NCBI GenBank assembly: GCA_963706905.1
Contig: CAVPNY010000011.1
Location: forward strand, 62,001 to 126,000
Source of the DNA: CAVPNY01 sp963706905
GTDB lineage: Bacteria; Chloroflexota; Anaerolineae; Anaerolineales; UBA4823
DNA: 64,000 bases
Direction: 5' to 3'
This document shows positions 1-8,709 of this stretch, piece after piece. Position 1 is the stretch's first letter. Every line of letters starts with the position of its first letter. The position numbers and the translations under genes are program-made. The notes under the pieces were generated by a model. That model ran no database searches and was not told where the DNA came from. It saw only the letters and a list, made by a program, of their open reading frames with translations.

Positions 1-132
1 TCCACCACCCAACTTTGCATAAGTTCTCAATATTTCCTCTTGCTCCTCACTACTAAATTGATCCAAGAAATATTTCGCTTCCTTTTCCTTTGTATATACT
101 CGATTTAATTGTTTGTTCTCTTTTGATCTCAA
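1..132 (-). CDS. Partial hypothetical protein, cut by window edge
   Basis: Reading leftwards from about position 132 gives 44 open codons that run off the window. The peptide is charged and helix-like (for example YTKEKEAKYFLDQFSSEEQE). A GGAGGTG ribosome-binding sequence (reading minus) lies just upstream, near 141-150, but the nearest usable start in frame is only TTG, so the start is uncertain or a base is missing. The segment is A+T-rich compared with the rest of the window, which fits the accessory element that continues to the integrase. I do not recognise the family. Confidence 0.4.
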   Translation of the reverse strand, partial: MRSKENKQLNRVYTKEKEAKYFLDQFSSEEQEEILRTYAKLGGG

Positions 133-572
133 AATACTTATTCACCTCCTACCGCAAAGTTTATAGTGATTTTAGAGTTGGACAGGAGTATAAAATAGCA
201 TATTAAAATAATCATTGTCAAGGAACGTTTAGAAGAGGAGTGCAGTTAGCATCTTTGTCAATAGAGCAAAAGTTCGGCTTTTTGAAAGGTGAAGGTGGAT
301 GTTTTTTGCTCATAAGTCTTTGTCTTTGAACGATAGCTCTCTAAACTTTGACAGCACCGGCATAAGGGTTTTCGGAAAAACCGCATACTGTAACTCAATT
401 GCGCATTCGTGATTTCTTGTTTGCATAAATCACAGTCAAACCCCCGACCAGCCAGAGTGTTTGGCCCATTTTGAGTTTATCGGCATTGAGAATTTGGTTT
501 TTTCTCCCATATTGTTATTAAGCCTTCCTTTGTGGCCTGGTAGCCTTTCGACCACCAGGCCACTTGCAAGGC
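133..572. other. Gene-free accessory stretch
   Basis: I see no credible gene here. The short open frames between 461 and 572 have poor start sites and overlap the end of the minus-strand gene. The first 300 bases are A+T-rich. No clear terminator or repeat was found. Confidence 0.5.
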
Positions 573-1101
573 TCAGCCCTTGCCTGTCGTTTTCTCCACC
601 GGAGAGTCGGCTATCCTTTCGCCTTCGTCAAACTCAGGCGCTTGCAGGGTTCCGTATCCGCACATAGCCAGTGCTCTGCCAATTGCTCCCGTCTCGGCTT
701 TCTCTATGTAGTCGGGAAAACCGATTTCGGTTTCTTTCTTATGGGCAGTCGCAATTACTCGTTCCTGCGCGTCCTTGATGACCGCCTTCATCACCACTGC
801 TTTCTCAGCAGTCTGGACTGACTCGGTAAGAATGCTCCAGTCCGGGTGTTCTCTTCTAAACCAGGCAATCCGGGCAGCTACCGGCAGATAGTCCGCTTCG
901 GTCTTCTCCCACTTCACCTGGCCGCCCGGGCAATTGCACCTTTTTGGTTTTGGGAAGCTTGAGCATATACAAGTTTGGATTGAATATGTTATGCTGTAGG
1001 TGGTTCCCTGAGTCGGCCCTTACGGGTCGGCTCTTTTCGTTCACCCGCACTCCCCCGTTGCTTGTCCCGTTGGTTACTTGTGTTTGTAGATTTAGCTCCA
1101 T
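573..1101 (-). CDS. Phage-type recombination-associated protein, frameshifted
   Basis: Two frames join into one protein. The first starts at ATG 1101 behind a strong GGAGGTGAG ribosome-binding site and contains NPNLYMLKLPKTKKVQ. The second continues with DYLPVAARIAWFRREHPDW and PDYIEKAETGAIGRALAMCG. This pattern is familiar from conserved small proteins of phages and integrative elements, often placed near single-strand DNA annealing or Rad52-like functions; the function is not proven. Removing one base in the CCCGGG run near 930-936 restores one frame of about 175 residues. The shift may be a sequencing error or a dead gene. The setting, 3.5 kb from an integrase, supports a phage or integrative origin. 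Confidence 0.6.
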
Positions 1102-1170
1102 TTTTTCTCACCTCCTTTCCCGATTTCCTTTTTTTTTTTGAAGGAAACCTTTCCTTCTTACCTGTACTAA

Positions 1171-1269
1171 ATGCGCAACCGCCGAAGCAGTGTCAGGGGC
1201 AAGCGAAGCGCAGTCCCGCGCAAGCGGGATTGAAAACCCTTGACACGATAGGCGAGGCGGTTGTGCTAT
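1171..1269. repeat. Short palindromic repeat, MITE-like (intact copy)
   Basis: The outer arms GCGCAACCGCC (about 1173-1183) and GGCGGTTGTGC (about 1256-1266) are inverted repeats. Inside are a second imperfect pair (GTGTCAGGGG and CCCTTGACAC) and a small hairpin CCCGCGCAAGCGGG. The right two thirds of this unit recur at 2165-2196 and 3618-3654, where an IS4-type element separates them. It could be a non-autonomous element or a repeated extragenic palindrome. Confidence 0.65.
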
Positions 1270-1338
1270 CGGGATTGACACCCGGTCTTATCAATTGTGG
1301 AGGTTGGATTCAAAAGGGGAAATATAATAGAGTTTCTA

Positions 1339-2064
1339 TTATTTCATTCTAAACAGCCCTGAACACCCAAATATCCCATAAAATTCAAATACATCAGCTG
1401 GTAATCCGGCAATTACAGCTTGGTAGACCCCGTAGTCTTCATTGGCAGAATCTCTATTTCGAGGATCATTAAAATCGTGGAAGAGACAGAAGCCACCTCG
1501 AACAACGATTTTTCCAAGTTCCCGACATACTTCGTAAACTGGTTCATAGGCATGTGAATGGTCGACGAATACAAACTCAAACTTTTTTCCTTCATCGATA
1601 AAGGTTCTTATTGCAATTGTTGCATCCGAGCAAATAGTAGTTACATCTTTTCGCAGACCTCTTGATCGCAAGTTGCGTTCAGTCTGTCTCACGCAGGCTG
1701 GATTCAGATCTATACTATAAATTCGCTTTCGAAAAGGAGATTCCTTGTTGGCTTCTGACAAAATACACGTACTTAGCCCATAATAGGAGCCAAGCTCCAA
1801 AATATCATGAGTTACAAAATATGCAATCTCATAAAGTTTAAGTGCATCCTCTCGACGTAACCACCCTTCAATAACAGAGCCCAACCAAGGACAATTCTTA
1901 ATTTGGATTAGAATTCCATCATGGACAGGACAGGTTGAGTAATATTGGTGGGATATGTTGATATACCTCCCACCAAACTCGAATGTGGGGCGATATTCGG
2001 GGTACTTGCTACCAAGCTTGTCAACCGTAATGAAAGAATCTTTGTGGCTTTTCAACATTTCCAT
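1339..2064 (-). CDS. Class I SAM-dependent methyltransferase
   Basis: The 241-residue protein has a Rossmann-type methyltransferase core. The glycine-rich loop is ILELGSYYGLSTCIL (about residues 90-104). An acidic ribose-binding strand follows (RIYSIDLNPACV), then CSDATIAI and FVFVDHSHAYEPVYEV. The last segment resembles Methyltransf_24-type enzymes, which often sit in sugar or natural-product clusters. The substrate cannot be read from the sequence. It stands alone between two repeat elements and is probably cargo of the accessory region. No operon partner is visible. Confidence 0.7.
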   Translation of the reverse strand: MEMLKSHKDSFITVDKLGSKYPEYRPTFEFGGRYINISHQYYSTCPVHDGILIQIKNCPWLGSVIEGWLRREDALKLYEIAYFVTHDILELGSYYGLSTCILSEANKESPFRKRIYSIDLNPACVRQTERNLRSRGLRKDVTTICSDATIAIRTFIDEGKKFEFVFVDHSHAYEPVYEVCRELGKIVVRGGFCLFHDFNDPRNRDSANEDYGVYQAVIAGLPADVFEFYGIFGCSGLFRMK

Positions 2065-2164
2065 AGTATCCCATAATTTAGCATAATAGAATCTTGAAGA
2101 TCGAACTTATAATTATCGTTTCTTTCCCCAATTAGCCTGTCTATAAATATTGATATTGTTGTTA

Positions 2165-2196
2165 GCAAGCGAAGCGCAGTCCCGCGTAAGCGGGAT
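2165..2196. repeat. Left half of disrupted palindromic repeat
   Basis: The 32 bases match 1199-1230 except for one C-to-T change inside the hairpin loop. The unit continues only after the IS4-type element, at 3618. Confidence 0.75.
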
Positions 2197-2200
2197 GGGA

Positions 2201-3615
2201 TTACCCACAATTAATGCAAAGCTCCACGACTGTGGTATGAATTGTTTGCCAACATTTCACCTAGGAGATGGAGCGATGCTGAATATAGCACTGTCTGAGA
2301 TTTTTGCCAAGTTGCCTGTCGCAAAATTACAGGCTGAGATCAGGGAATTTACAGAACCAATGGCAACGACCTTGCCGGATAAGCGTCTGAGCGATGTCGT
2401 TTGCATGAGTGTACAGAACATTCTGGCAACCGAGACACCCGTGATCGCAGCGATGTCACGCAGCGCTTCGCGAGTGGAGGCAGATTGCTGGGCTGTGGCA
2501 AAGCGGGTGTACCGGTTTCTGGAGAACAAGCGTTTCAACGACCACCATTTGTACAAAGGGTTGTATCGCATTGCGCAGAAAACCGTGCGGACAGAGAACC
2601 CGAATTATGTAGTCGTGGCGATTGACCCAGTGAATTTTGAGAAACCTTACACAAAGAAGCTGGAAGGGGTCAGTACGGTGTACAAGAGCACACCGCCAAA
2701 CCTGGACGGTGAAAAACGTCTGGCAAAAGGCTATCCAGCGATCACAGCCAGTGTGGTGAATACATGTGTGCCTGGCATCTGTTATGCAAACTGGTTTTCG
2801 TACAAAACGGCTGATTTCCTCAGTCAAAATCGAGAAATTCAACGCGCCATTCGAACGACCCGCTGGGTTTTTCCTGCTCTGCGCATCCGCTTTGTCATGG
2901 ACTCTGGTGGAGATGACCAAAAAGTGTTTGCCTGGATGAACCAACCCAACTGCGAGTTTGTTATTGTGGCCAGCCACCTGGAAAGATTGGTTGAAGTCTA
3001 CAATGATCGCCTGGATCGTTGGGAAACTGAACACTTACAAGACTTGGTGGATAGCGTTCCCTGGGTTACCTCTTACCAGGCTGTCTTTCATCACGCTGGT
3101 AAAACCCGTCTGGCCACCATTCAGGCCGGTTGGTTCACCATCCGCTTACCTGGTACTCATCAGCCTTTGTCTGTTTTGGTTGCTCACAATGACCTCGAAA
3201 ATCGCAATGCCGTCCTCATCACCAATGTGCCCATCGGCTCTGAAGCCGATGCCTTACAAATCTACTCCGACTGGCGCTTGCGCGGCAAGATCGAACATGG
3301 CTATCGCTTTGACCAAGAACAGGGCTTGGATGTAGAAGATCTGCGCGTCCAGACCCTTGAGCGCATGCGCCGCCTGTTCGCCTTAGTCCTGGCTGCCGCT
3401 CAGTTTGTCTTTCATCTCATGCAACATTGGCCACGCAAGGCGGTCTACTGGTTGCGTAAGTTGGGCGGCAAACTCGGCCGTAAAACGGATCGGGATGGGC
3501 CTTACATTGTATTGCGTGGCATCAGCGCCGTTTTCTTGACAACTGCAACCTTGTCCTATGTCGCAATTTCACCTTTCCCTCACGAACTCTTTACTGCATG
3601 GTGACTTATGGGTAA
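2201..3615 (+). mobile_element. IS4-type insertion sequence
   Basis: Ends are marked by an imperfect inverted repeat, TTACCCACA at 2201-2209 and TATGGGTAA at 3607-3615. The element carries one transposase gene and separates two halves of a palindromic repeat that is contiguous at 1199-1267. I see no clear target-site duplication, so the exact ends are approximate. Confidence 0.7.
2276..3604 (+). CDS. IS4-type DDE transposase
   Basis: The protein is about 442 residues from ATG 2276, chosen because AGGAG lies eight bases upstream. DDE residues can be placed: the first Asp in VVVAIDPVNFEKP, the second in RFVMDSGGDDQ, and the Glu in YSDWRLRGKIEHGYRFDQEQ. The last segment matches the Y-x2-R-x3-E-x6-K style signature of IS4 relatives. 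The frame is intact and the element may be active. It catalyses movement of the surrounding element; no accessory gene is carried. Confidence 0.8.
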   Translation: MLNIALSEIFAKLPVAKLQAEIREFTEPMATTLPDKRLSDVVCMSVQNILATETPVIAAMSRSASRVEADCWAVAKRVYRFLENKRFNDHHLYKGLYRIAQKTVRTENPNYVVVAIDPVNFEKPYTKKLEGVSTVYKSTPPNLDGEKRLAKGYPAITASVVNTCVPGICYANWFSYKTADFLSQNREIQRAIRTTRWVFPALRIRFVMDSGGDDQKVFAWMNQPNCEFVIVASHLERLVEVYNDRLDRWETEHLQDLVDSVPWVTSYQAVFHHAGKTRLATIQAGWFTIRLPGTHQPLSVLVAHNDLENRNAVLITNVPIGSEADALQIYSDWRLRGKIEHGYRFDQEQGLDVEDLRVQTLERMRRLFALVLAAAQFVFHLMQHWPRKAVYWLRKLGGKLGRKTDRDGPYIVLRGISAVFLTTATLSYVAISPFPHELFTAW

Positions 3616-3617
3616 AT

Positions 3618-3654
3618 TGAAAACCCTTGACACGATGGGCGAGGCGGTTGTGCT
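3618..3654. repeat. Right half of disrupted palindromic repeat
   Basis: Matches 1231-1267 with one A-to-G difference. Together with 2165-2196 it rebuilds the unit seen intact at 1199-1267. Confidence 0.75.
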
Positions 3655-3749
3655 AATAACGGGAATCAGATCGACAACAAGCAAAATAGAGGTGGTAAAG
3701 TAAGTAAGGGCTAGGATTTTATAAAGTTGCGATTGGAAAACAGGCCTTC

Positions 3750-4061
3750 ATGAAGTTTTGGCGCATCTTGGTTGCGGTACTGGTTTCGTTGCTGATTGTC
3801 TTAGCGGCGATTATCTATTCCAGCAAACACGAGATAATAGAAGGAGCTTGGGTGTACAAGTCGTTTATTAGCGACTGCGAGGTTATTCACATCACTTATC
3901 CTTTACAGCCTTTTGACACTACAGTTATCGCCTGTCCATACACGGACTTGATCCGGATCTGGCCTTTGCCCATTGTCTATCCCTGGAATGAGGATTGGTG
4001 GGAAATATACAAACTGGACGAGCTGATTGGTTTTAGCGACAACGGATTGAGGGGGAGTTAG
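3750..4061 (+). CDS. Small hypothetical membrane-anchored protein
   Basis: The 103-residue protein has an N-terminal hydrophobic segment (residues about 5-23, ILVAVLVSLLIVLAAIIY) that would act as a signal anchor. A short, Trp-rich outer part with two cysteines follows. I do not recognise the family. No strong ribosome-binding site is seen before the ATG. It stands between the IS4-type element and the integrase and ends just before a hairpin. The composition looks coding, but confidence is moderate. Confidence 0.4.
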   Translation: MKFWRILVAVLVSLLIVLAAIIYSSKHEIIEGAWVYKSFISDCEVIHITYPLQPFDTTVIACPYTDLIRIWPLPIVYPWNEDWWEIYKLDELIGFSDNGLRGS

Positions 4062-4073
4062 AGAAATTTGGTT

Positions 4074-4101
4074 CCTCGCGATGGCTTTAGCCATGGCGAG
4101 G
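4074..4101 (+). terminator. Hairpin after the small hypothetical gene
   Basis: CCTCGCGATGGC and GCCATGGCGAGG form a near-perfect stem with a short loop. The following TTATCTTT is only a weak T tract, so termination is probable but not certain. It lies 12 bases after the stop codon. Confidence 0.5.
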
Positions 4102-4200
4102 TTATCTTTCCAAAACACCGACGAAGCGAAGTCAAGGGATGAAACTGCTCCGAGATTGGGCAGGCGAATGCCTTGACGAGCGGAGGAGGTGTAACGCTCT

Positions 4201-4554
4201 TTAGTTAGGTTTTTTTGGGGGTCGGTATTTGCAATAATTTCCGTCCGGCAATCTGGTGGGGCAGCTCCAAAATTTTCCGTATTGACCGCTCCTTTGCACC
4301 ATCGCCTTATTGTGAGTTGGGCAAATTGGTGGCTCAGTCTCCTGGTTTGCCTCCTTGTTTTCCGTCTCTGCAGCCGGCAGTGACGCTGCGTCAAAAACCG
4401 GAGTCGGGGTAAACCCTAAGCTTGCCAATCTGTCCATAAGCCCCACAATCGCCGCCGCATTTTCAAAAGGCTGGGTGAGTAGGATGCGAAAACCCCTGAA
4501 GTAAATCTCCGTTGTCCACTTGGCTTGTATTTCTCCGGCTTCGGTAAGCCCCAC
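4201..4554 (-). CDS. Hypothetical protein with C-terminal zinc ribbon
   Basis: About 117 residues from GTG 4554. The N-terminal half (KWTTEIYFRGFRILLTQPF) resembles a small beta-rich domain common in integrative elements. The C-terminal part has four metal-binding candidates: CPTHNKAMVQR, then FWSCPTRLPDGNYC. Such zinc-ribbon proteins often accompany the recombination gene family seen at 573-1101, which suggests both belong to one integrative element. It is divergent from the integrase. The function is unknown. Confidence 0.5.
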   Translation of the reverse strand: MGLTEAGEIQAKWTTEIYFRGFRILLTQPFENAAAIVGLMDRLASLGFTPTPVFDAASLPAAETENKEANQETEPPICPTHNKAMVQRSGQYGKFWSCPTRLPDGNYCKYRPPKKPN

Positions 4555-4603
4555 TAAGATTATAATAATCCCGCAAGTCAAGTATGGTCTAGAAAGGTTG
4601 GTG

Positions 4604-5680
4604 ATGGCCAAGCGACGTTCGAAAGGGGAAGGCACAATCTTCTACTCTGAATCCGAGGGATGTTGGATTGCGGAGATTGTGCTGCCGGATGGCACCAAAA
4701 AACGAAAAAGGAGCAAACGCCAGCAGGTCGTTAGAGAATGGCTCCAGACGTCACTAAGCGCTCTAAAACAGGGGATTTATATCAAAGACAATAAGATAAC
4801 CCTTTCTCAGTTTATAGACCGCTTCATGGAGGATATAGGAGCTCACACGCTTCGTCCAAAGACCATCGACACATACTGGTTTCTGATTAACAAACACATC
4901 AAGCCCGAGATTGGGGATCTGCGCCTGACCCAGATTCGCCCGGACCACCTGCAATCTCTCTACTCAAAAAAACTGGATGAAGGTCTGTCAAAGCGCACAG
5001 TCCAATTTATCCATGCGATAATCCGCCGGATTTTAAACCAGGCCGTGAAGTGGGACCTGATAATCAGAAACCCGACCGATGCTGTAACCCCACCGGTTCC
5101 AGCTAAGAAAGCACCTGTAACATTATCAGAAGACCAAGTCAGGATTTTTCTGGAAGCGGTCAAGGACCACCGCTGGTATCCCATCTATGTTTTGGCCGTG
5201 GCCACTGGGATGAGGGAAGGTGAAATCCTGGGTCTTCGCTGGCAGGATGTGGATTTGAACCAGGGCGTGGTTTCGGTCAATCAAACGATTGAGAATATCA
5301 GCGGCCATCTTTCGATAGGCCAACCGAAAAGTGATACCGCTTACCGGACCATCCCGTTGCCGGTTTTTGCTTTGAACGTTTTAAAGGGAATGGAGATGCA
5401 TGAAGGGCTGCTCTTTACGACTTCAACAGGAAAGCCAGTCTCGCCCAGAAATGTACTCAGGCACTTTCAATTAACCCTTGAAAGGTTAGGGTTGCCCAAA
5501 GTGACATTTCACTCCTTAAGACACCTGCACGCTTCATATCTCCTGCGTCAAAATATTCACCCGAAAATCGTCCAAGAGCGGTTAGGCCATTCGTCAATTG
5601 CCTTGACCTTAGACGTTTACAGCCATATAATTCCTACACTTCAGAAAGAAGCCGCCGAGAAGATAAACGACATCTTCTAG
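4604..5680 (+). CDS. Tyrosine-type site-specific integrase
   Basis: I chose ATG 4604, behind AGAAAGG, giving about 358 residues. The N-terminal part is an Arm-DNA-binding type segment (GEGTIFYSESEGCWIAEI), followed by the core-binding domain. The catalytic set is visible: Arg in TGMREGEILGLRW, HxxR in HSLRHLHASYLL, His in LGHSSIALTL, and the nucleophile Tyr in DVYSHI. It would catalyse integration and excision of an element. The gene ends 124 bases before tRNA-Arg, a usual integration target. The element probably lies to the left and extends beyond the window; no duplicated att core was found. Confidence 0.88.
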   Translation: MAKRRSKGEGTIFYSESEGCWIAEIVLPDGTKKRKRSKRQQVVREWLQTSLSALKQGIYIKDNKITLSQFIDRFMEDIGAHTLRPKTIDTYWFLINKHIKPEIGDLRLTQIRPDHLQSLYSKKLDEGLSKRTVQFIHAIIRRILNQAVKWDLIIRNPTDAVTPPVPAKKAPVTLSEDQVRIFLEAVKDHRWYPIYVLAVATGMREGEILGLRWQDVDLNQGVVSVNQTIENISGHLSIGQPKSDTAYRTIPLPVFALNVLKGMEMHEGLLFTTSTGKPVSPRNVLRHFQLTLERLGLPKVTFHSLRHLHASYLLRQNIHPKIVQERLGHSSIALTLDVYSHIIPTLQKEAAEKINDIF

Positions 5681-5804
5681 CGTAGGATAAACCGTAGGTT
5701 ATGCGTTGGAATCAGCTGTAAAGGATGGAATTATTGGAATAAAATTACCCCTATATATGGCCTAATACCCTAATTAATAGGCTTATTGGACACATTTGAC
5801 GTAT

Positions 5805-5877
5805 GCCCTCGTAGCTCAACGGATAGAGCACTTGACTTCGGATCAAGCGGTTGAGCGTTCGAATCGCTCCGGGGGCG
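5805..5877 (+). tRNA. tRNA-Arg (anticodon TCG)
   Basis: A full cloverleaf can be folded. The acceptor stem is GCCCTCG with CGGGGGC (one T-G pair). The anticodon stem CTTGA/TCAAG encloses loop CTTCGGA, so the anticodon is TCG. The T arm is GAGCG-TTCGAAT-CGCTC. The discriminator base is G and CCA is not encoded. It lies just after the integrase gene. Confidence 0.93.
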
Positions 5878-6216
5878 CTGATTATTTGATCAGGTAAAAG
5901 ATTTCCCGCTTCTCCATTAGAAAAAGAATTGAAAAAGCCCGGTTGCTCCCGACAGGACCAGTCGAGGATTGTACCTTGCTCGCATCTGATCAGATTATCG
6001 AGAAGGCAATCAACCCTTATTGAAGGGTTGGTTGGTGCTGAAACCAGGCGTCTGGTGGCCCTCTGGAGGATCTTCGAAGAGAATAGCGACCTTGTTGCCA
6101 TCGCGCAAGCCTGAATAGGCGGCTGACATGATCTGAATATCAGCCTTCGTAAACTGAACCTGTTGCCGGTTGGAAGCTAGCTGTTAGAAATAATAGTAAA
6201 AAAGCAGCCAGAATTC
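5878..6216. other. Gene-poor stretch between tRNA-Arg and the IS1-like element
   Basis: No convincing gene. A short minus-strand frame (about 6010-6185) reads protein-like but is only some 55 codons and has no ribosome-binding site. It could be the tail of a decayed gene. Confidence 0.45.
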
Positions 6217-6254
6217 GGGAGTGCCAAAGATCAAAAACATATTAGAATAAAGGC

Positions 6255-6997
6255 ATGAAATGTCCAAGATGCCAAGCGAAACAAAAGCAGTACAAAGCTG
6301 GGTTCAATCCTTCTGGCAGTCAGCGATATCGCTGTGGAATATGTAATCGGGTATACACGCCGCGACCGACGCCGAAAGGGTACTCATCCGAAACCCGCAT
6401 GCTTGCCCTCCGGCTATATGTGGAAGGCAACAGCCAGCGGGCCATCGGCAGGATATTGAAAGTCAGTCAACAGAGTGTAGCGAATTGGATTAGCGATTAT
6501 GTCGACAAACTGCCGCCTGCACCCGTACCAGAAAAGCCTCAGGAGGCTGAACTGGATGAGTTGTACACCTTTGTGCAGAAGAAAAAAACGAAATCTACAT
6601 CCCGACGATAGTGGATCGAGCCACGCATTGTGTGCTGAGTTGGGATGTCGTGCACGAGCGAACCAGCGAAAACATGCAAGCCTGCCTGGAACGGGCGCCT
6701 CAAGCGAAACAGTATTACAGTGACGCCTTCTCGGTCTATGACACCCTGTACTATGGGGCACCTTATGAAATGCGGACAGACAAGCACGAAACCTATTCGG
6801 TTGAAGCGGTGAACGCTGACTTGCGCCACTATTTGAAACGCCTGGCTCGCAAATCCAGATGTTTCTCACGCCGATTGGAGGCGCTGAACAAGAACATGCG
6901 CTTATTTGTCTTTTGCTACAATCAGCGGCAGCTGATGAAGCGTTTGTATCCAAAATACTCCTTTCATCTGATTGATTTCTTATGTCCTGTAAGTTAG
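6255..6997 (+). CDS. IS1-like transposase made by -1 frameshift (InsA+InsB type)
   Basis: The first frame (6255-6611) has a CxxC...CxxC zinc finger (CPRCQAKQ, CGICNR) and a helix-turn-helix (QRAIGRILKVSQQSVANWI). The second carries the catalytic part: NEIYIPTIVDRATHCVL, YYSDAFSVYD and EAVNADLRHYLKRLARKSR, which supply the DDE residues of this family. At 6582-6588 is a run of seven A followed by C, the slippery site type of IS1 elements. Slipping back one base reads KKKNEIYIP, joining the frames. Unlike other shifts in the window this one is expected for the family. Confidence 0.82.
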
Positions 6998-7028
6998 GCA
7001 CTCCCTGTCCTGTAAGTTAGGCACTCCC
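6983..7028. repeat. Tandem 23-bp duplication of the IS1-like right end
   Basis: The unit beginning TGTCCTGTAAGTTAGG is repeated exactly at 6983-7005 and 7006-7028. Each copy contains the terminal inverted repeat GGCACTCCC. Confidence 0.85.
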
Positions 7029-7221
7029 AGAATTCAGGCGATTATGGGGAATATCATCACTGTGATAAAATTAAACAATATTAATATTTCCTCTTTTCAA
7101 TAAATACCTGCACCCCGCTGTCAAACGGATTCGGCAATCAGCTCTACCGGCATAGTTATTGCATCGTGCTGAGGATAGTCGATTGGGACGATCATAGAAC
7201 CTGCCTGAGGGAGAAAAAAAG

Positions 7222-8614
7222 ATGGAAAACAAGCCTTCACAAACAAATCGATCGGTGCTCTTTGGCGTCGGGGGGCTGGCAATTGGACTGGTGATCGGGC
7301 TGGTGGTTTTAGGGTGGTGGCTCTTCCCGGTGGAGTGGGTGGATTTTTCACCGGAGCAGATGGGTCCTGCAGATCAGGAAGATTATTTGCGTATGGCGAT
7401 CGACTCGCTGAGCGTGAATTACGACACAACCGCGGCTGTCTCTCGTTACCAGGATCTGGGGGAAGACGGGCCAGCTATTCTGGCGACGATCCAGGCCAAT
7501 CCAGCGCCGCAAAGCCAGACTGCGGTCCAGGCATTTAGCGCATTGGTGGGAGCGCAGCCAGAGACAACCGCGCAAGCCGCTGGTTCGGGTATGCGCACGA
7601 TTTTGATTGTGCTTTTGATCCTCTTCCTGCTGGCGCTGGTGGGTTACATTCTCTATATATTACTGTTCAAGCGAAAGGCGCCAGCTGAAACAAGGACTTC
7701 TTCGGCGGAATTTCCACCTGAGATGAGCCAGCCAGAAGCCGCGATGGATATGGAAGCGGGAGTCTATGAGGAACAACCGGGCTTGCTTATGACAGAAGAA
7801 AGGGTGGAGGAGTTCAGCCGCGCCCGAGACTGAGATTGAGGTCACTGAGTTTGAGGATGAAGAGGTAGAAATCCCGCAGGTTGAGGAAGAGGGAGTGGGG
7901 ACACTTGCAGCGGGAGCAGGTTTGGTCGCTGCTGCGGTCGTTGCTGCAGCCGGTGCTGATGAGCCGCAAGAGGCTGCTCCTGAAACGGACGCTGAGGCAG
8001 TTGAGTCGTCTGAAGGCCCAGTGGAAATCCTGAATGAAGCAGATGATGCAGCCGCTCTGCTAGCCGGGTCGGTAGCGCTGGCGGCCGAGCAGAAGTTGAC
8101 TGACGTGGAGGCGGTTGATGCAGATGAAACCAGCGCCGCTCCGGTGATAGATGCCCACGCGGAAGTCGAAGCCGAAGAGGTTGTCTCCACAGGCGAGGAG
8201 GCCATAATTCCCGCAGCCCTGGAATATATCGAGGGGATTGGGCCAGCCTACGCTCAGAAGCTCAAAGAGATTGGCGTCAATACACCGCAGCAGTTGTTGC
8301 AGTGGGGCTCCAACCCGCGCGGCCGGCAGGCGATCGCCGAGCGCTCTGAGATTAGCGGCAAGCTAATCCTGAAATGGGTTAACCAGATCGATCTGTACCG
8401 GATAAAAGGGATCGGTTCTGAGTACGCAGAATTGCTTGAGCAATCCGGGGTAGATACAGTGATCGAGCTGGCAACGCGTAACCCGGGTAACCTTTACCAG
8501 ACCCTGGTGGCGGTGAACGAGGCCAAGAAGTTGGTGCGTAAACTCCCCGTGCTGTCTCAGGTGGAGGATTGGATCACGCAGGCCAAGAATCTACCCAGGA
8601 TAATCACGTACTGA
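7222..8614 (+). CDS. Membrane protein with DUF4332 helix-hairpin-helix domain, frameshifted
   Basis: A start at ATG 7222 follows GAGGGAG. The N-terminal half has two hydrophobic segments (about residues 9-32 and 115-145) around a short extracytoplasmic part. An acidic, Ala-rich linker follows. The C-terminal domain (8200-8614) contains paired hairpins IEGIGPAYAQKLKEIGV and IKGIGSEYAELLEQSGV, typical of DUF4332. The linker crosses a frame change near 7805-7825; one base inserted at GTGGAGGAG gives VEESSAAPETEIEV and a single protein of about 464 residues. Its role is unknown; the hairpins suggest nucleic acid or protein contact at the membrane. Confidence 0.72.
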
Positions 8615-8709
8615 TTGAACCTGTTGTCAGGGATTCTATTCATACCATTTGTAACTGCGGTTCATGTTAAATAGGCTGCGGCTAATATTGGGCACAAGGA
8701 GAGAGAGCC

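Larger units (their letters stand above)
6217..7028 (+). mobile_element. IS1-like insertion sequence
   Basis: The terminal inverted repeats are GGGAGTGCC at 6217-6225 and GGCACTCCC at 7020-7028. A 7-bp direct repeat AGAATTC flanks the element (6210-6216 and 7029-7035) and looks like the target-site duplication. The right end is present twice in tandem, so the element could alternatively end at 7005. Confidence 0.75.

Noticed and set aside
5751..6101. Minus-strand 116-codon open frame across tRNA-Arg
   Set aside because: Its middle is the reverse complement of the tRNA, a known source of false proteins; no ribosome-binding site.
6010..6185. Minus-strand short frame with protein-like text (VQFTKADIQIMSAAYSGL)
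   Set aside because: Only about 55 codons, no start signal and no family recognised; at most a gene remnant.
6983..7028. Tandem 23-bp units as a possible CRISPR
   Set aside because: There are two adjoining copies without spacers and they are the IS1-like end.
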